64,000 bases of DNA, taken from assembly GCA_023078555.1 (NCBI GenBank), contig CM041202.1, positions 3,592,022 to 3,656,021 on the forward strand, in the 5' to 3' direction. The position numbers and the translations under genes were made by a program. The first letter of the stretch is position 1, and the number at the start of each line of letters is the position of its first letter. Origin of the DNA: Ulva prolifera. Lineage: Eukaryota > Chlorophyta > Ulvophyceae > Ulvales > Ulvaceae. Below, in pieces: positions 10,524-22,240 of the stretch. The notes under the pieces are model-generated. The model saw nothing but the letters and a program-made list of their open reading frames with translations, was not told the DNA's origin and made no database searches.

Positions 10524-13500
10524 CTGCGGTTTTCAAAATGTTGGCGTTACATCAAGTTCAGGAATATTTAGCCATTGAGACCCTTGGTGGCCTCAACACA
10601 TGAAATGATTTACTTTCCCAGGTTGCATGCCATTTCAAAGACATTGGTTGTGTCGTGCTTGATGCAATGTAACAGATGATCTACTTCCTGGATTGAATCT
10701 TATCGCCTTGCAAGGTGAACACTATATGCAACATGAAGCATCACTCATATATTTATTGAGGTGATCGACCACTTGGATGAACAAGTCCAGGATCCGAGAC
10801 CTCCCCTATCTTGAATGGGGAAGGGGGGGCACCAAGATCCCCCTCTGGATCAATAGCTCCGAAATGGGCACAAACACTTCCAACAACAGTACTTTGTGCG
10901 CTGCGTACATAGATGCTAATCACAGCGGACCAGTGCCACTGTTACAGGAATTCGGACCACAACATCTACGAAACAGCGGCGCATTCAACCAAGGTAGAGT
11001 GACTTCCCCCTCTAGGGATTGTGAGAGTGCTTGGGCCACCGTTAGTGGTGAAAGGTGCATAAGGCGGACATGCATTGGCTAGATCTGATACTCTCTACAG
11101 GAATCCGCATTTCCCATCATCCTTCTCCGTAATTTTGCGAACCACAATCCATTGCGGTATATGATGTTGCCACGCAATTTGCTGACTGCAGTATATGCAG
11201 TAACAAAGTCGAACCGCTTGAGAGGGGGGCATGAGAACAGTAGCGACACAAAGGGATACAACTTGTCGTTCAAAAGGGCACCCGACACTGCAAACCTTCA
11301 TGCATGGCTTGGCCTCCTAGACATAGGTGCTATCGAGACCAACACAAGACACTTTGCTGATTGGTTGAACATGGGCAGTCACACTGGGACTGCCATTCCA
11401 CCTCAGCTCAAACACCACCCAACATGAAGCTTGACACCAAATATGAGCAGGCAAGGCATTGCCTGCATGCCTTGCAGCACCTGTGGCCAAGGACACATTC
11501 CCGAGCAATTCGATTCCTGGAATAAAAAAATATTTGGCAGTGCATGTTCTCATTCGCAATTTGTTGACCTGCTCAGACCATAAGTAGCTGCCACGTCCGA
11601 AACAGCCTCAGCGCAGTCAGCGAGAGTATACATGAAGGTTGGCACTGTCACGGGAGTCATCATAAAAAAACGGACTGATACAACATCAATTCGTTTTCCC
11701 ACTGTTCAGGCAGACTACCAGACTCAAGTGTGGAGAGCATTGATTGGTGACATACCGGTACAACATCTCACCAGTGAAAGACCAGATGACATATCCGTGG
11801 TCCATATCCCGGGACGCGTCCACCCAGGAGCAAACAAATCGGCCTGACTTGTCCCAGCGTACGTTGTTACACATGAAGTGGGCCTGCAGCCTCAGAGTTG
11901 CCATGTCGTCCACATTGAAGAACTCCAGCGTTCCTTGGGTTCCAGAAAGTCCTGCCAACAGGATATTCCGGCCAGCTGGTGACCAGTGAAGCTCAGAGAC
12001 ATTCCTGCATGACAGAGTCATAGAGGTTGCAGGCGCACACCGAACTGATCAAAAGAATGGCTGTCTACGGATGCAAGCACAGAAAACGGGACAAACGGGA
12101 GTACAGGCACAGAAAACGGCATAGAAAACGGGCTTTTGGACCCGTTACAAACAAGCACAATAAACTAAAGCAGCTATCTGCTATTTAATATTGATCAGCC
12201 CCCGAAAGGTACATTAACAATGCAAACAAGGAATCGGGTTTGTCTTCGCCCGCCCATAACAGATTGAAGGCAGCTGCGAGACGGGCCTTGTAAAGCCGCT
12301 CAGACGCTGTTTTCTGAACATATGCCACCATGTCGCCGCTGAAGACAGGCTGCAACGCTTGCACTTCGGTCCACTGCTGCGAAATCGGCCAGAGCACGGC
12401 CACGTGTTTGTTTAATTGCGTAATCTCATGCACCTGCTAGATTGTAAATTGAACATCGCAAAAGAACACACACGCATCTTGCCAACAGCACTCGGCTACG
12501 AACGACAAGTGGTACCACGGTCACCAACACGCCCATCTGATGGTTGATTGGTCAGAATATACAATACGCAAGTTTCACACAGACTGGGAGCATACTTACA
12601 GCGGTGCCGCGGTGATGTGTCGGCGCAACATGAGGCAGGCTTATGGCCATTTCGTGAGAAATTTCGAAATGCCTGCCATGGTCCAGCAGCCAATGCATAA
12701 CAGTCAAGACAGCGACGGGGCAGCACTTGCACTCCACCACACTCCTCCAATTTCCATGGTTCCCGTACAGCATTCATTTGGGCTGGTACTGCCACAAGTG
12801 CGTCAGTCCCACAAAGATCTTGGATCACAGTGCGAATCGCTTCTAGCCAAACTTCTACCTATCGGCTGCATATCGGGTCAGCTTAGGCTTGGTCCCAATA
12901 ATCTGTGATGTAGCCATTTGTGGTATTGCTGATCACACGTTGAGTCTCCCTGCCGAGTGGAAAGGCTCGTGAAACATTCACACGTGGGGCGCAGTTAAAA
13001 AAATCACACAAGAATGCCCATGATTCATTGCTAAGCTTCAAGATGAGCTGTATAAAGTATCATTTGCACTGCAGTTAGAACCATCTGAATTTGTTGTTGT
13101 CAGTTTGGTAAATGACAATCTCTCACATGGTTTTGTGCTGATGATACACTGTTGGTTTTCTCGAGTGATAAGGTAATTCGAGACACACTGATGTACTTGA
13201 CACAAGGGTCGAAATAGACTGAGTTAACAAAGCTGAGCATGCCAAACATACTCAACATTATACACGTGACATGAACACGGCGAGTGAATACTCTTCTATC
13301 CATGTATCTTGGGTGATGACCCCGTTGTGAAAATCATTTGACTCCCCACCCCACATCATTCCTGGGCTGAGGAGTCTGCTATAGGTGAGATCATCAGATC
13401 AGTGACACTGCAACAAAATTTTGATAGTGACTTGGCTGGTGTTTGTATTTCTTGAAAAGTGAAACATGTAGTGTTGTAATGCCGGGAGAATTGTTTGTCA

Positions 13501-16500
13501 TCAGAATTGACCAGCATAGAAACTGTAGCGCGTCTTGAGTACCAACATTATTATACAGACAAGTAATGCCTTAATAATTGCAGGCACCTGAGAGTATATG
13601 AATAGCTAAACAATCTGCGCAGTTGATTTACCATTCTTGAAAGATTGAGCCATGGATGCAAAAGCACAAATACTGGGTGAAACCATTGATGGTTCAGCAA
13701 GCTGCACTTACTATGCACATGTGAACACATGGCAGAGTTTTTGGGCATGTCTGTGGCTACTGTGGATCACGTAGAGCAACCAACATTGTACACCCAGAGA
13801 TCCAACGGTGTTTCCTGCCCATGTCATCAAAATAAATCCCAATCGCAGCCCACTGCGTTTATTCTGACCATGCATTCGGCTTGGAGAGTTTGGAGCTGTT
13901 TTGAGGGTAAGACTGGACCGATGCTTGTGTGCAGAAAGTAAAAACGAGGATTGCACCAAGCGTTCAAGAGGACACACTGATGCTGCGCACCTGTTTGCAA
14001 TTGTGCCCAACAGCTTCGCTCCTTGCTTCATTGTCTTGTCAACCATAGTATAAAAAGATACGCTCTGCTTTTGTCCGGGGGCAAGCTCGCCATGAATTAC
14101 CGCAAATCGATGACCATTTGGTTCCCAAGCTATCTCCAGGACTTTGTCTCCTTTGTTGGGAACCTCCAGCACGTCATTAATTACTTCAGCATTGCTCTTC
14201 AACGTAAACAGCTCAATTGTTGCATAAGTCGTTTTCCTAGATTTCGTGTGCTTGGCAACCTGCACACAGGCTGATTCGTGATGACTGCGCCAATGAACAA
14301 GACCCATCTGATGCTGGAAAACGGTGTTGCACCCACAACTTGGATGCTTGAGTCATATCAGGTATGGCAATATCATCGTGAACCGAGAGCACTGATATGC
14401 ATCTCGTGCCACCACACGATGACATATGATCGGACCACTGTGTGTCCTCCACACCATTTTGAGCACTTCACACCGATCGGACCACTACTCTGTTGAATCA
14501 GGGTGCTTCAGTCAACATCACTTGGTGCGAGTGTGAAAACGGAAATCACAGCATCCAGGATGTGCAAGTATCCATTTGGAGCCAACCCTGCCAATGAATT
14601 GGACGTGCGTCGAAAGCTTTTCAACATATTTTGTATGCTCTGCTCTCATGTCAAGGCAGGGACTTGACTCACTGACTTTGTCACATGCAGTCTGCAGAAT
14701 GAACAGTGGCACATTCACATGTCTGCGACATCTGGAACACGATGCATACTTCAATCTGATGGCCTGCTGATTGCAATCCTGAAAAAAAAAACAGATTCAA
14801 TGGTCCAGGAAAACTCGGTCCCCACATCAAACCGCGAACCTCAGACCCATTCACCGTCCACTACTTTAGTGTCAAATGTTCCTGGATCACTCAATGCTCT
14901 TCACCTGCCAATCCTGACAGGCACAATCAATAGCCAGCACACGTTATGTTCCAACATGCCAGGCACATCACGAAGCAGGCAATGTAACAACACACACACA
15001 CACACGATCAGTAAACAGTATGTTGAGGAAGCACAGACATCAGTGTTGTCATGGTGTGTAAATGTCACAGAAGAAAGCGGCTGAACCTAATGTGGATGAA
15101 AATGAGCCACCGGCAAGAGCTTGCATTTATTCTGTGTACTCGTCATAGTCTTCCGGCCAGGCATGACGTGGAATGGCGAAGAATGTTGTTCTATGCACAT
15201 GACGTGCATTATGATGCAGCTCATGCTCCAGAACGCTTGAGAACCACAGATGTCACATGTCTCAGAGACACACCAACTATTCTAACAAAGAAATCATTGA
15301 ATTTCCAATATGATGCCAGGAATGTGCATTGTGACATCATGGCTGTTGAAGTGGGATGCCATATTTAAGGACATACACGCATAGTAGGTGTGGAAAGTAT
15401 GCATGTGGAAACCTGGCGAATCAGCAAGCAAATTCTGCGCACAATAGAAGACAACTACAGAGATCAAAGAAGCAGTCCAAGAAGAAGACAGCCCTAACAT
15501 GAGTCTAGTGTTGAGCCCATGATCGTTGGCCCGAGCACACAGAACTCGGTTCATATCGGAGAGAGGCAGGATCTCACATGCACAGCTAGGTACTTCCCCT
15601 GCTCCTGCCAGTACATGTGCACTTCATGAACGCTGAACAGACTCTTCGCTCGCAGTTCTGTTTTGTCCGGAAGGGAGACAATGCTCACACGCGCCGGAAG
15701 GTTGTTGTGCTCCTCCTGTACCGCAATGCATCACATGACTGATTTGCCCCAAGCTGTGCTCGGGGCTGTGCAATTGGACTGCCTGCCTTGATCACCTGAC
15801 CAAGCGTCTGTCCATGGTGACAAGAGCTCGGACGACTGTACTGCAGAACGCTGAGTCAGACACATTTATGAAGATGCAGATAGAACCATTCCTGCACAGG
15901 CAAGTGGCCCTCAACAGCCTCGCAGGTACACAGATGAATGAATCATAAGAATGGACCAGAATTTGGAGCAGTGGCAACACACATACACCGAAGATACATG
16001 GAGCATCACATGCAGACATCTGTTCTGTCGCAAATTATGACAACGTGGACACAGATTCACCATCATGTAGCAAATAGACCCAGGAATTCCTGTCAATCCC
16101 ACCTCCGGCCTCTCATGCACAAAGCAAGATAGCTTATTATGAACAGAGGCAGCATGAACACCCTGCATACTGGTAACAATGCTGCTTTTGAAAGGCTAAA
16201 AGAGTTGCACATGCAATCTCTAACAAACAGCAGACCATGCATTCTGCCGACACAGGGCACCGCCACAGAATCTGCAACGACAGTTGCCAGGCGTAGATCA
16301 CATCGTACAAGACTGTCAACACAATGCACAGACCAACACTATCCGCACTAGATACGTTGCTGTCCTGAATCATGCAGCAAAGAATCATGTTGCATACTAC
16401 ACTTACTTGTGCTCTCCTCAGCAGAATAACATCATCACAATCAAATTTCAAAGGTTCCAGACGATAACACAAAGTTATAGACGCAGAGGAAGCGGACACG

Positions 16501-18737
16501 CAACGCAGCAGTAGAGCTGTGATGTGCAACAGGGCTGCAATAGAGAACAGTCACATTCTTTCACTCAGGGCACTGGCGTGTTGTGGATAATCAATGCACA
16601 CAAGCCCATGATAGAACATCAACACAGCACAGAAGCACGTTGTAGTAGATGCCCACCCAGGTATGATCACATGATGGCTGCATGATCAACTTCGGCGTTG
16701 CACCTGCTATACCATGGGGTCCTCAAGACGTTTTCCACAAGTTCCAGAAGAAGGAGGCAGAATTTCCAGTTTGTGACAGTCAGAATCGTTTACTCGTTAC
16801 CACAGACACAGAATGCAATGCGACTGCACACATGATTGCACATTCACGGGCTGTGTACGCATACCACAGCTTAACTGAAAAGAGCAGTCACACAACATGT
16901 ATGTTACTGGCGACAGCAGTACTCAAAGTCGTGGAAGTTTCCTTCAGCAGAGCTGTTGAAAGAGAAAGAGTATGCTGGCTTGAGAGGTCCATCTCACCTG
17001 GTATATTGCCAGAACGTTCTCTGTCGGAGACCACCTCGCGTCCTGTAAACCTTCCAAAACTAAAGGCTTCTTGTCCACTAGGGTCATGTCGCTACCTCGA
17101 TACACATACAATGCGTTAACAGCCAGCCTCGCTAGCAGTGCTGGCTTTGCAGGCCCCCACATCAGGAATGGCACATTAATACAATCTGCATTAACTTTCA
17201 TGTAGCCAACTAAGAGGGCTGGCAGCGATTCCTGCACAAGCATAGCAATCACACGTAAGAGGTGCTGGCTTCAGCCAGAAGGAATTAAGTCAAGCAGATG
17301 CATGACATTCCTGGCAAAAAAAATCCTATCCAGGTTTGGTTCACAACAGCATTCATCAGCTGCAGGACACCTGAGCAGCATCAGAATGGTGGATACGGAG
17401 GCAAGGTCAGGTGAGCCAAACCTGCAGGGTGCGCAGTTTCCGACCAGACCGGACATCAAACACTGCCATGACGATGTCAGGGATACCTGATCTGTTGGCG
17501 ACCACCGAATATAGTGTGACCAGCTCTTCATGGGCTGAGAAATCTGCTTTCTGCACATTTGGGCTTGGGAGCCGCATGACACGTTCGAAAGCACCATTGC
17601 TCCGTGATACCCACAGCGCTGCACCTAAAGGAGGATGCAAACTGCAGATGTACGTTCCCAGTGGGGAGAAGCTGAGGGGCAGAGGCGACCACTCCGTTGG
17701 TGCTGACTTGTCAAAAAATATTTCAGCACAGCCTTTCTTAGCATCATTCCAGCAAACTCTATGTTGGCGATCATGCTGAATAATAAATTGATCTCGCCCA
17801 CGACGATCCGTCATCCAGACCATGGTTCCAAGATGTTTCTGCATCAAACCAAACGTCAGAACAGCTTAAAGCACTACTGCGATACACATCATATACTGTA
17901 ACGTGTGTGCATACGTCTGAATCAAACGGCACAGCCGGTGGAGCACTGTATTGGTCAGCAACATGTTCCAGCCGATCAAGGTCGTCGACCAAGAACACCC
18001 AAATTACGTGTGACTTGTCCAGTCTGTACCCGTCCATCTCTTTGACTGCTCTGGATGCTTCCTGTAACATGGCCTTATAATGAAAAACGAATTGCAGGCA
18101 CGCTACGTGAGGGTTCGTGCACATGTGTGACAACAGCCATACCTCACGCCTGGAGTACTCAATGAATGCACAACCTTTTGTCTTACCATTCTCGTCTCGC
18201 GGCATCCAGAAACAATCTGCGTCTGCAACTCATGTGATTCGGGCCAATTTCTCACACAACATAATACGCTGCAGCTTTGTACGTGAAGTTTTGCACGCTG
18301 CAATCTGCGGCATACATTCTTCATTCAAGCATCATAAAAATAAAAATAAAAAAAAATACCGTCCTTGATCTCCCCATGTGCTCGAAACCGATTTAGTAAC
18401 AAAGTCTTCAGCTTATCGAATTTTTCTTCATTCACGACGGGTAGGCCTTCTAATGCTGTACACGCCCCAAGACTGAATAAATATGAAATCCGAGGCTGCA
18501 AGCTCGCGAGCACATTATCTTTTGTAGCGTACCGATGGATGTGCTGAAGCCAGTTTCAGCATCAATCAAGCCATCCTCTCCTGCATCATCATCGTCACTG
18601 GCTACTCCCAAGTCGTCGCCGGGTGGGAGAACGACGTCATCTGGGTCGAAGTCTTTAAACGGGAACCCATCAGGTTGATTAAAAAATTCATCGCGTGAAA
18701 GCTGTAGCTTGTCTGGCGCAGCGGGTGGACCCGCCAT
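10271..18737 (-). CDS. EIF3B: eIF3 subunit b (PRT1 homologue), split gene
   Basis: eIF3b is the scaffold subunit of translation initiation factor 3 and binds the 40S subunit in the cytosol. Nine exons could be joined by GT-AG introns, with matching phases everywhere except across one gap. The product has an acidic N-terminus, an RRM (about residues 70-165, GKTKGCAFIEY and DGYRLDKS), the beta-propeller with its WSP repeats, and the diagnostic WRPRPPSFLP segment followed by a charged helix. About 668 residues are accounted for; yeast has 763 and human 814. Missing are roughly 30 residues between the exons ending at 16998 and starting at 14313, and the C-terminal tail left of 10271. The start is the ATG at 18737, because it opens directly into the acidic region; an ATG 16 codons upstream is possible. 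One intron is about 2 kb. Confidence 0.93.
11756..12004 (-). CDS. EIF3B: eIF3b exon (last propeller blades)
   Basis: Encodes ELHWSPAGRNILLAG, GTLEFFNVDDM, VRWDKSGRFVCSW and YVIWSFTGEMLYR, matching the terminal blades of eIF3b. Acceptor TCATGCAG, donor GTATGT at 11755. It joins the previous exon in phase across an intron of about 2 kb. Confidence 0.92.
12185..12433 (-). CDS. Exon-like frame inside an eIF3b intron, unrecognised
   Basis: An 82-codon open frame on the same strand as eIF3b, preceded by a good acceptor (CAATCTAGCAG, exon start 12433) and ending at TAA. It is GC-richer than the surrounding intron and reads protein-like (QKTASERLYKARLAAAFNLL). eIF3b homologues have no counterpart, and the flanking eIF3b exons join in phase without it. 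It could be the last exon of a same-strand nested gene, an alternative terminal exon of eIF3b, or chance. I recognise no family. Confidence 0.35.
   Translation of the reverse strand: MHEITQLNKHVAVLWPISQQWTEVQALQPVFSGDMVAYVQKTASERLYKARLAAAFNLLWAGEDKPDSLFALLMYLSGADQY
13991..14313 (-). CDS. EIF3B: eIF3b exon (beta-propeller, HTKSRKT)
   Basis: 107 codons plus two bases. Contains LVHWRSHHES, KHTKSRKTTYATIELF, IAWEPNGHRFAVIHGE and VSFYTM, a very close match to yeast and animal eIF3b, including the HTKSRKT present in yeast. Acceptor TTTTCCAG, donor GTGCGC at 13990. Confidence 0.92.
14690..14778 (-). CDS. Candidate eIF3b exon in the 16997-14314 gap
   Basis: A strong acceptor (ten T before CAG, at 14779) opens into sequence whose three frames resemble the expected eIF3b segment only weakly; one frame ends in SADC, as in the NVVDC motif before the next exon. 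I could not find a donor that keeps the phase of both neighbours. The span is approximate. Confidence 0.2.
14990..15005. repeat. AC dinucleotide microsatellite
   Basis: Eight consecutive AC units inside the long eIF3b intron region. Confidence 0.9.
16998..17231 (-). CDS. EIF3B: eIF3b exon 6 (beta-propeller)
   Basis: 78 codons with ALYVYRG, LVDKKPLVLEG and DARWSPTENVLAIYQ, matching the eIF3b LSIYET, LLDKKSLKI and FSWSPGGN segments. Acceptor CTTGTGCAG, donor GTGAGA at 16997. Confidence 0.9.
17422..17838 (-). CDS. EIF3B: eIF3b exon 5 (beta-propeller)
   Basis: 139 codons including GRDQFII, VCWND, LSFSPLGTYICSLH and ALWVSR, in the order found in eIF3b (RDQY, WND, WSPKGTYLATFH, ALWGG). Acceptor TTTGATGCAG, donor GTTTGG at 17421. 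Confidence 0.9.
17915..18061 (-). CDS. EIF3B: eIF3b exon 4 (RRM end)
   Basis: Encodes AVKEMDGYRLDKSHVIWVF, closely matching the end of the eIF3b RRM, and the linker to the propeller. Acceptor GTTACAG, donor GTATGC at 17914; exactly 49 codons. Confidence 0.88.
18143..18222 (-). CDS. EIF3B: eIF3b exon 3 (RRM RNP1)
   Basis: Encodes MPRDENGKTKGCAFIEY, the RNP1-like strand of the eIF3b RRM. Acceptor GAGTTGCAG, donor GTATGG at 18142; the phases fit both neighbours. Confidence 0.87.
18360..18455 (-). CDS. EIF3B: eIF3b exon 2 (RRM start)
   Basis: Encodes GLPVVNEEKFDKLK, the first strand and helix of the RRM. The acceptor GTGTACAG is chosen because it alone restores frame with exon 1; a stronger-looking TTTATTCAG slightly upstream would run into a stop. 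Donor GTATTT at 18359, followed by a T-rich intron. Confidence 0.8.
18533..18737 (-). CDS. EIF3B: eIF3b exon 1
   Basis: Begins MAGPPAAPDK and includes the acidic run DFDPDD...DDDDAGED typical of eIF3b N-termini. Donor GTACGC at 18532. It leaves one base of a split codon, which fits exon 2. Confidence 0.85.
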
Positions 18738-18903
18738 TGCTGTCGCCGTCACTGCACCTGAGGCGACGAGCTGCCACTGCTTCACTCAAGTAGGAAATAA
18801 AAGGTGCGACGAATCTCCACGCATGCATTTCATGGACAGTGTTCAATATCAAATCGGGATTACCAACGTCGCGATGTTCAGCCGACACATATGTACTTTT
18901 ACC

Positions 18904-19168
18904 TCAGCTGCTGATCATTGCGGTGTAATGCACCTCCAAGATGCATGAGACCAACTTGCATGCATGCTGTTCCAAATCTTCCCAGGTGAATACCATGTAC
19001 CATTCCAGTAGGTGCACGAAAGTATTCCTAGCCTTCAACGAACGTTCAGATTCGGAGGCCTCTCGCTGCGATGCCGCGTATATCCAAGACAGACCCATGC
19101 ACGTACAATCCATGGCAGGAATTCGCTGCAGCTGCGCGCCATTGCCAACGGTCAAACGAATTAGCAGA
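18904..19168 (-). other. Possible terminal exon of an unknown minus-strand gene
   Basis: After an acceptor-like GTTTTCAG the frame is open for about 88 codons to a TGA and contains SWIYAASQREASESER and FVHLLEWYMVFTWEDLEQH. It lies about 170 bp upstream of the eIF3b start. I recognise no family; the evidence is only the frame, the acceptor and the composition. Confidence 0.3.
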
Positions 19169-20697
19169 GCTGAAAACGGCCACTTCTCGCTGGCATGTGG
19201 TGAGCGAGCATTGATTGTTGCCCATGCTTATGGAGGAGCTGCTGCTGTCTGGGCTTGGAAGCTGGTGATTTGGACAGCTTGATGGTCATTGTGGTTGTGT
19301 ATCAAATGCAGGGCCGCGGCGTCGAGCGGTCACCGAGCCCGACATGTTCGGATGGCAACACCAAGCAGGCAAGCACAACGCAATCGATTGCCACAGACGA
19401 GCGCCGTGTCGCGGGCTGGAGTGTTGTTGTATTTGATAGCCTTTTGATATGCTCGTCACGCGTTCAGAAAAAATGACTGTCTCGCTCTTGATGGACACAT
19501 TGATTGCGGAAGCTTTGGCACAGACGACCGCACGAATTGCCGTCACGTCTCTGTAAGCCTCATGCATGATCATGGTGATCGATGGCGGCGGCTAGCAATG
19601 GCTTCGGTGTTCAAATGCGATTCTACTGGGGCAAGCTGGGGGGGCCTAGGCTTGGAACACTAACGAATTGGCACAGATGTCCCCCGAACGCGCCAAAACC
19701 CCTAGCCCCCTCCACTGTTCAATGCGCAAGCGAGGCGCCGTAAGATGTATGCCTCACTTAGCGCGAAAATCGCTGATCTGACACACAAAATTATGAGAAT
19801 ATATCGTAACCTTTTGTTTCCTGCCCCGATTTTCGCTGTGCCTGAGGTCCTTGTTTGTATCTGTTGCTGGGTTGCAAGTTGCAACAGGCAGCTTCGACAA
19901 ATGGGTGAACTCGCTGTGTAGCGGTGGTGGTATCAGTAAATTTGGCCAAACTTGGAATTGCACAAAAAGCACGTGCATTCTGTTGCTTGTGTTGAGTGAT
20001 GCACGACTGTGTTTTTTGCGTCTTCAGATGATGCCTATGCGCGTAGCTAGATGTATTTCTCTGTCAAGGAACGCACAGCTTTACACCGTGCTACCGCGCA
20101 ACACCGTTCGAGTACAGCGGAGAGTTTGAAAGCTCCGCTGCTCGTTGTGAGGTCAGTCGATATGGACTGCTGTTGCTTTAAGGAGCACAACTACGTTGAT
20201 TGCATTGCAAGAAGAGCCATGATTTTCTCTGGCGTACTCTTGCAAGCGCGTCCGGTTACCAGCATTTACCACTGGTTTGCGTCGGTAGAGCTCGAGCATG
20301 TCTCCTGCCGGCCCAATCGGGCAGCTTTAAAACAAGAGCCACTGGCTGTTGGCTCTATTGTAGTGTGAATGGCGTCTGTGATTGATTTCGTGGCCAGCAC
20401 GATGGAACATTTTGTTGCCGGGGCGGAGGCGAATGTCCAGCTTCTACGACGAATTACATAATTTCAATATCAAATCATATTGGGGCAGCCATTGACAGCT
20501 GTCGATGCGCGCATTGCATGCTGCCACTGCAGTGGGAGTGTCCACAGGCTGCCTGTGAGACGCGAATGCACAAAATCTGACTGCAACAAGGCGCGATCAC
20601 AGACTCAGCCACCACCAGAGGCACAATCTTGACACACATCTAACAATGTCGCATGTTGACTTTCTGGTTGTGCATGTTCCGCTGGTGACAATGTTGG
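19169..20697. other. Stretch without recognisable gene
   Basis: Short open frames on both strands with no motif I can name, and no RNA gene or transposon terminus seen. Confidence 0.4.
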
Positions 20698-21082
20698 TTG
20701 GGTCAGGTCAAAATTGAGCTCTCGACGATGATTTTGAGAAAGGCGCTATTGTGTCTGTATCCACTGACTCGCAGTTCTGACAATAAGTCTGCTGTGTACT
20801 CTGTTGAACAGTCGGCTCGCCGCATAGAAATCGACGCGGACGAGGACGTCGATCGATTAGTGGCAGAAATCAACCTGACAACATGTCGCGATGCACTGGG
20901 GTGGTCGTGCAAATCTACCTGGGTGGTCTCCAGCTCTGTACAAAAACACCTGGCGTAATCCGACGAAGAAGGAGGCGGAGGCAATCGGAGACAGGTCAAA
21001 CTGGTCCATACGCAAAGTGATCAGGAAGCTGGCAGCCTTTGTGAAGGACGATGTATGCTTGGTGTCTGCTAAATCGACGTAA
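20698..21082 (+). other. Unassigned coding-like stretch
   Basis: Two overlapping plus-strand frames look protein-like: one with SARRIEIDADEDVDRLVAE, the next with RSNWSIRKVIRKLAAFVKDD. They may be one gene with an intron or a frame shift, but I found no convincing splice pair and recognise no family. Confidence 0.25.
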
Positions 21083-21446
21083 AGTTGGAATATTGGTTCG
21101 TGCCGAACAGTGTTGGTTGCAGGATGTCGTCCCTGATCACATGTTCATAGCACGTATGAAGAAAGACCCAGCTGGCAGATTCACGGCAATGGAGACCCAC
21201 ATGATGAACGAAAATGTTACTGCGTCGTGCACTGGATTTTCATATGGACTCACCCCCACAGGAATGGTTATGGATCAACAAATTGCACCCAGTGACCCCG
21301 GGCCTCCTCACCACCTACAAGATTCAAAAACGATACAGCGGAAGCAGAGATCCATTGTGGTCGATGCACAGGCCAGAATTTACATGAGGCATCCATGTAT
21401 GTTACTGAATTGGATCTGGTATGAGACCTGATGTGATTGATGGGCA

Positions 21447-21851
21447 TTGCCACTGCAAAATGAAATATATGCAGTGGAATTTGATGAGGAAAACGGGGCA
21501 ACATCAGCCTTCATGGAGACGCTCATCTACGTTGGACAGTCGACATGCGACCGGTCCGTCACACCGAGCCAGCAGGAGGAAGCAATAATGGATGCAGCAA
21601 GGGACTGCCCACCGCTGATTTTTTGCTCCACAGTACATCTGTTCAAATTCCTATCGAAAGAAATGGTCCGGGAGACCTTGGACGAATATTCTCTTGATCT
21701 TGCGTACCAGCCCGATTCGCTGACAGATCTGCATGTAAAATGGTCAGAGAATGCAATCGAAACGGCAAATATTTACTTCAAGGAACAAAACTGCCCAGCA
21801 TTGCCACAAGAAGAAGTTCTGGTTTGTCATCACATGGATTTGTCCTGGTGA
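21447..21851 (+). CDS. Unrecognised ORF truncated near a copia-B LTR
   Basis: A 134-codon frame preceded by an acceptor-like ATATATGCAG at about 21474, so the true exon may start at VEFDEENGATSAFMETL. It contains acidic, well balanced sequence (SQQEEAIMDAARDCPP, ETLDEYSLDLAYQPD) and ends at a TGA 15 bp before the LTR at 21866. It could be a host exon cut by the insertion or part of an unknown element. No recognised motif. Confidence 0.35.
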   Translation: MPLQNEIYAVEFDEENGATSAFMETLIYVGQSTCDRSVTPSQQEEAIMDAARDCPPLIFCSTVHLFKFLSKEMVRETLDEYSLDLAYQPDSLTDLHVKWSENAIETANIYFKEQNCPALPQEEVLVCHHMDLSW

Positions 21852-21865
21852 GGCTGTCATGCGCC

Positions 21866-22240
21866 TGTCATAAATCAGTGTCTAGGTACACCTGCAATGC
21901 ATGACGCGCAAGTCTGCGCATGGGTATGGTGGCCAAGGGCCCAACCCGTGTTATGTTAGGATAGTATGCATGAGCATACTTGGGGCGCTCCGTGAGCGGC
22001 TCGCCCCGGGCCATTGTCATTGGGCCACGGTAGACATGCACGAATGGTCGCATATAGTCGTATGCGTCCAAGTCTGAAGTAACCTTTCTCTTACATCTTC
22101 CATAGGTTCCTGCACTGTCTTGCATCCAGTGCAGTATTCTCCCTGATCTGTGTAGTGACCTTTCGTACGACCTGGCGGCTCTCCAGGTATAGGCACTACT
22201 AACCTCCTAATGCACACATAATAGGTTCTCGTTTATAACA
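21866..22240 (+). mobile_element. Copia-B LTR joined to truncated copia-A
   Basis: A 375-bp unit starting TGTCATAAATC and ending TTTATAACA, nearly identical to the reverse complement of 1401-1774. On its right it abuts copia-A integrase sequence exactly at the codons for VLFVMC; on its left it abuts unrelated sequence. The flanks GCGCC and CACAC do not match, so this is not a simple solo insertion. A deletion or recombination with another copia-B LTR removed the 3' part of the copia-A copy. Confidence 0.85.

Noticed and set aside
10777-11082. Plus-strand 101-codon frame in an eIF3b intron as a separate gene
   Set aside because: No acceptor, motif or coding bias, and it is antisense to a well supported gene.
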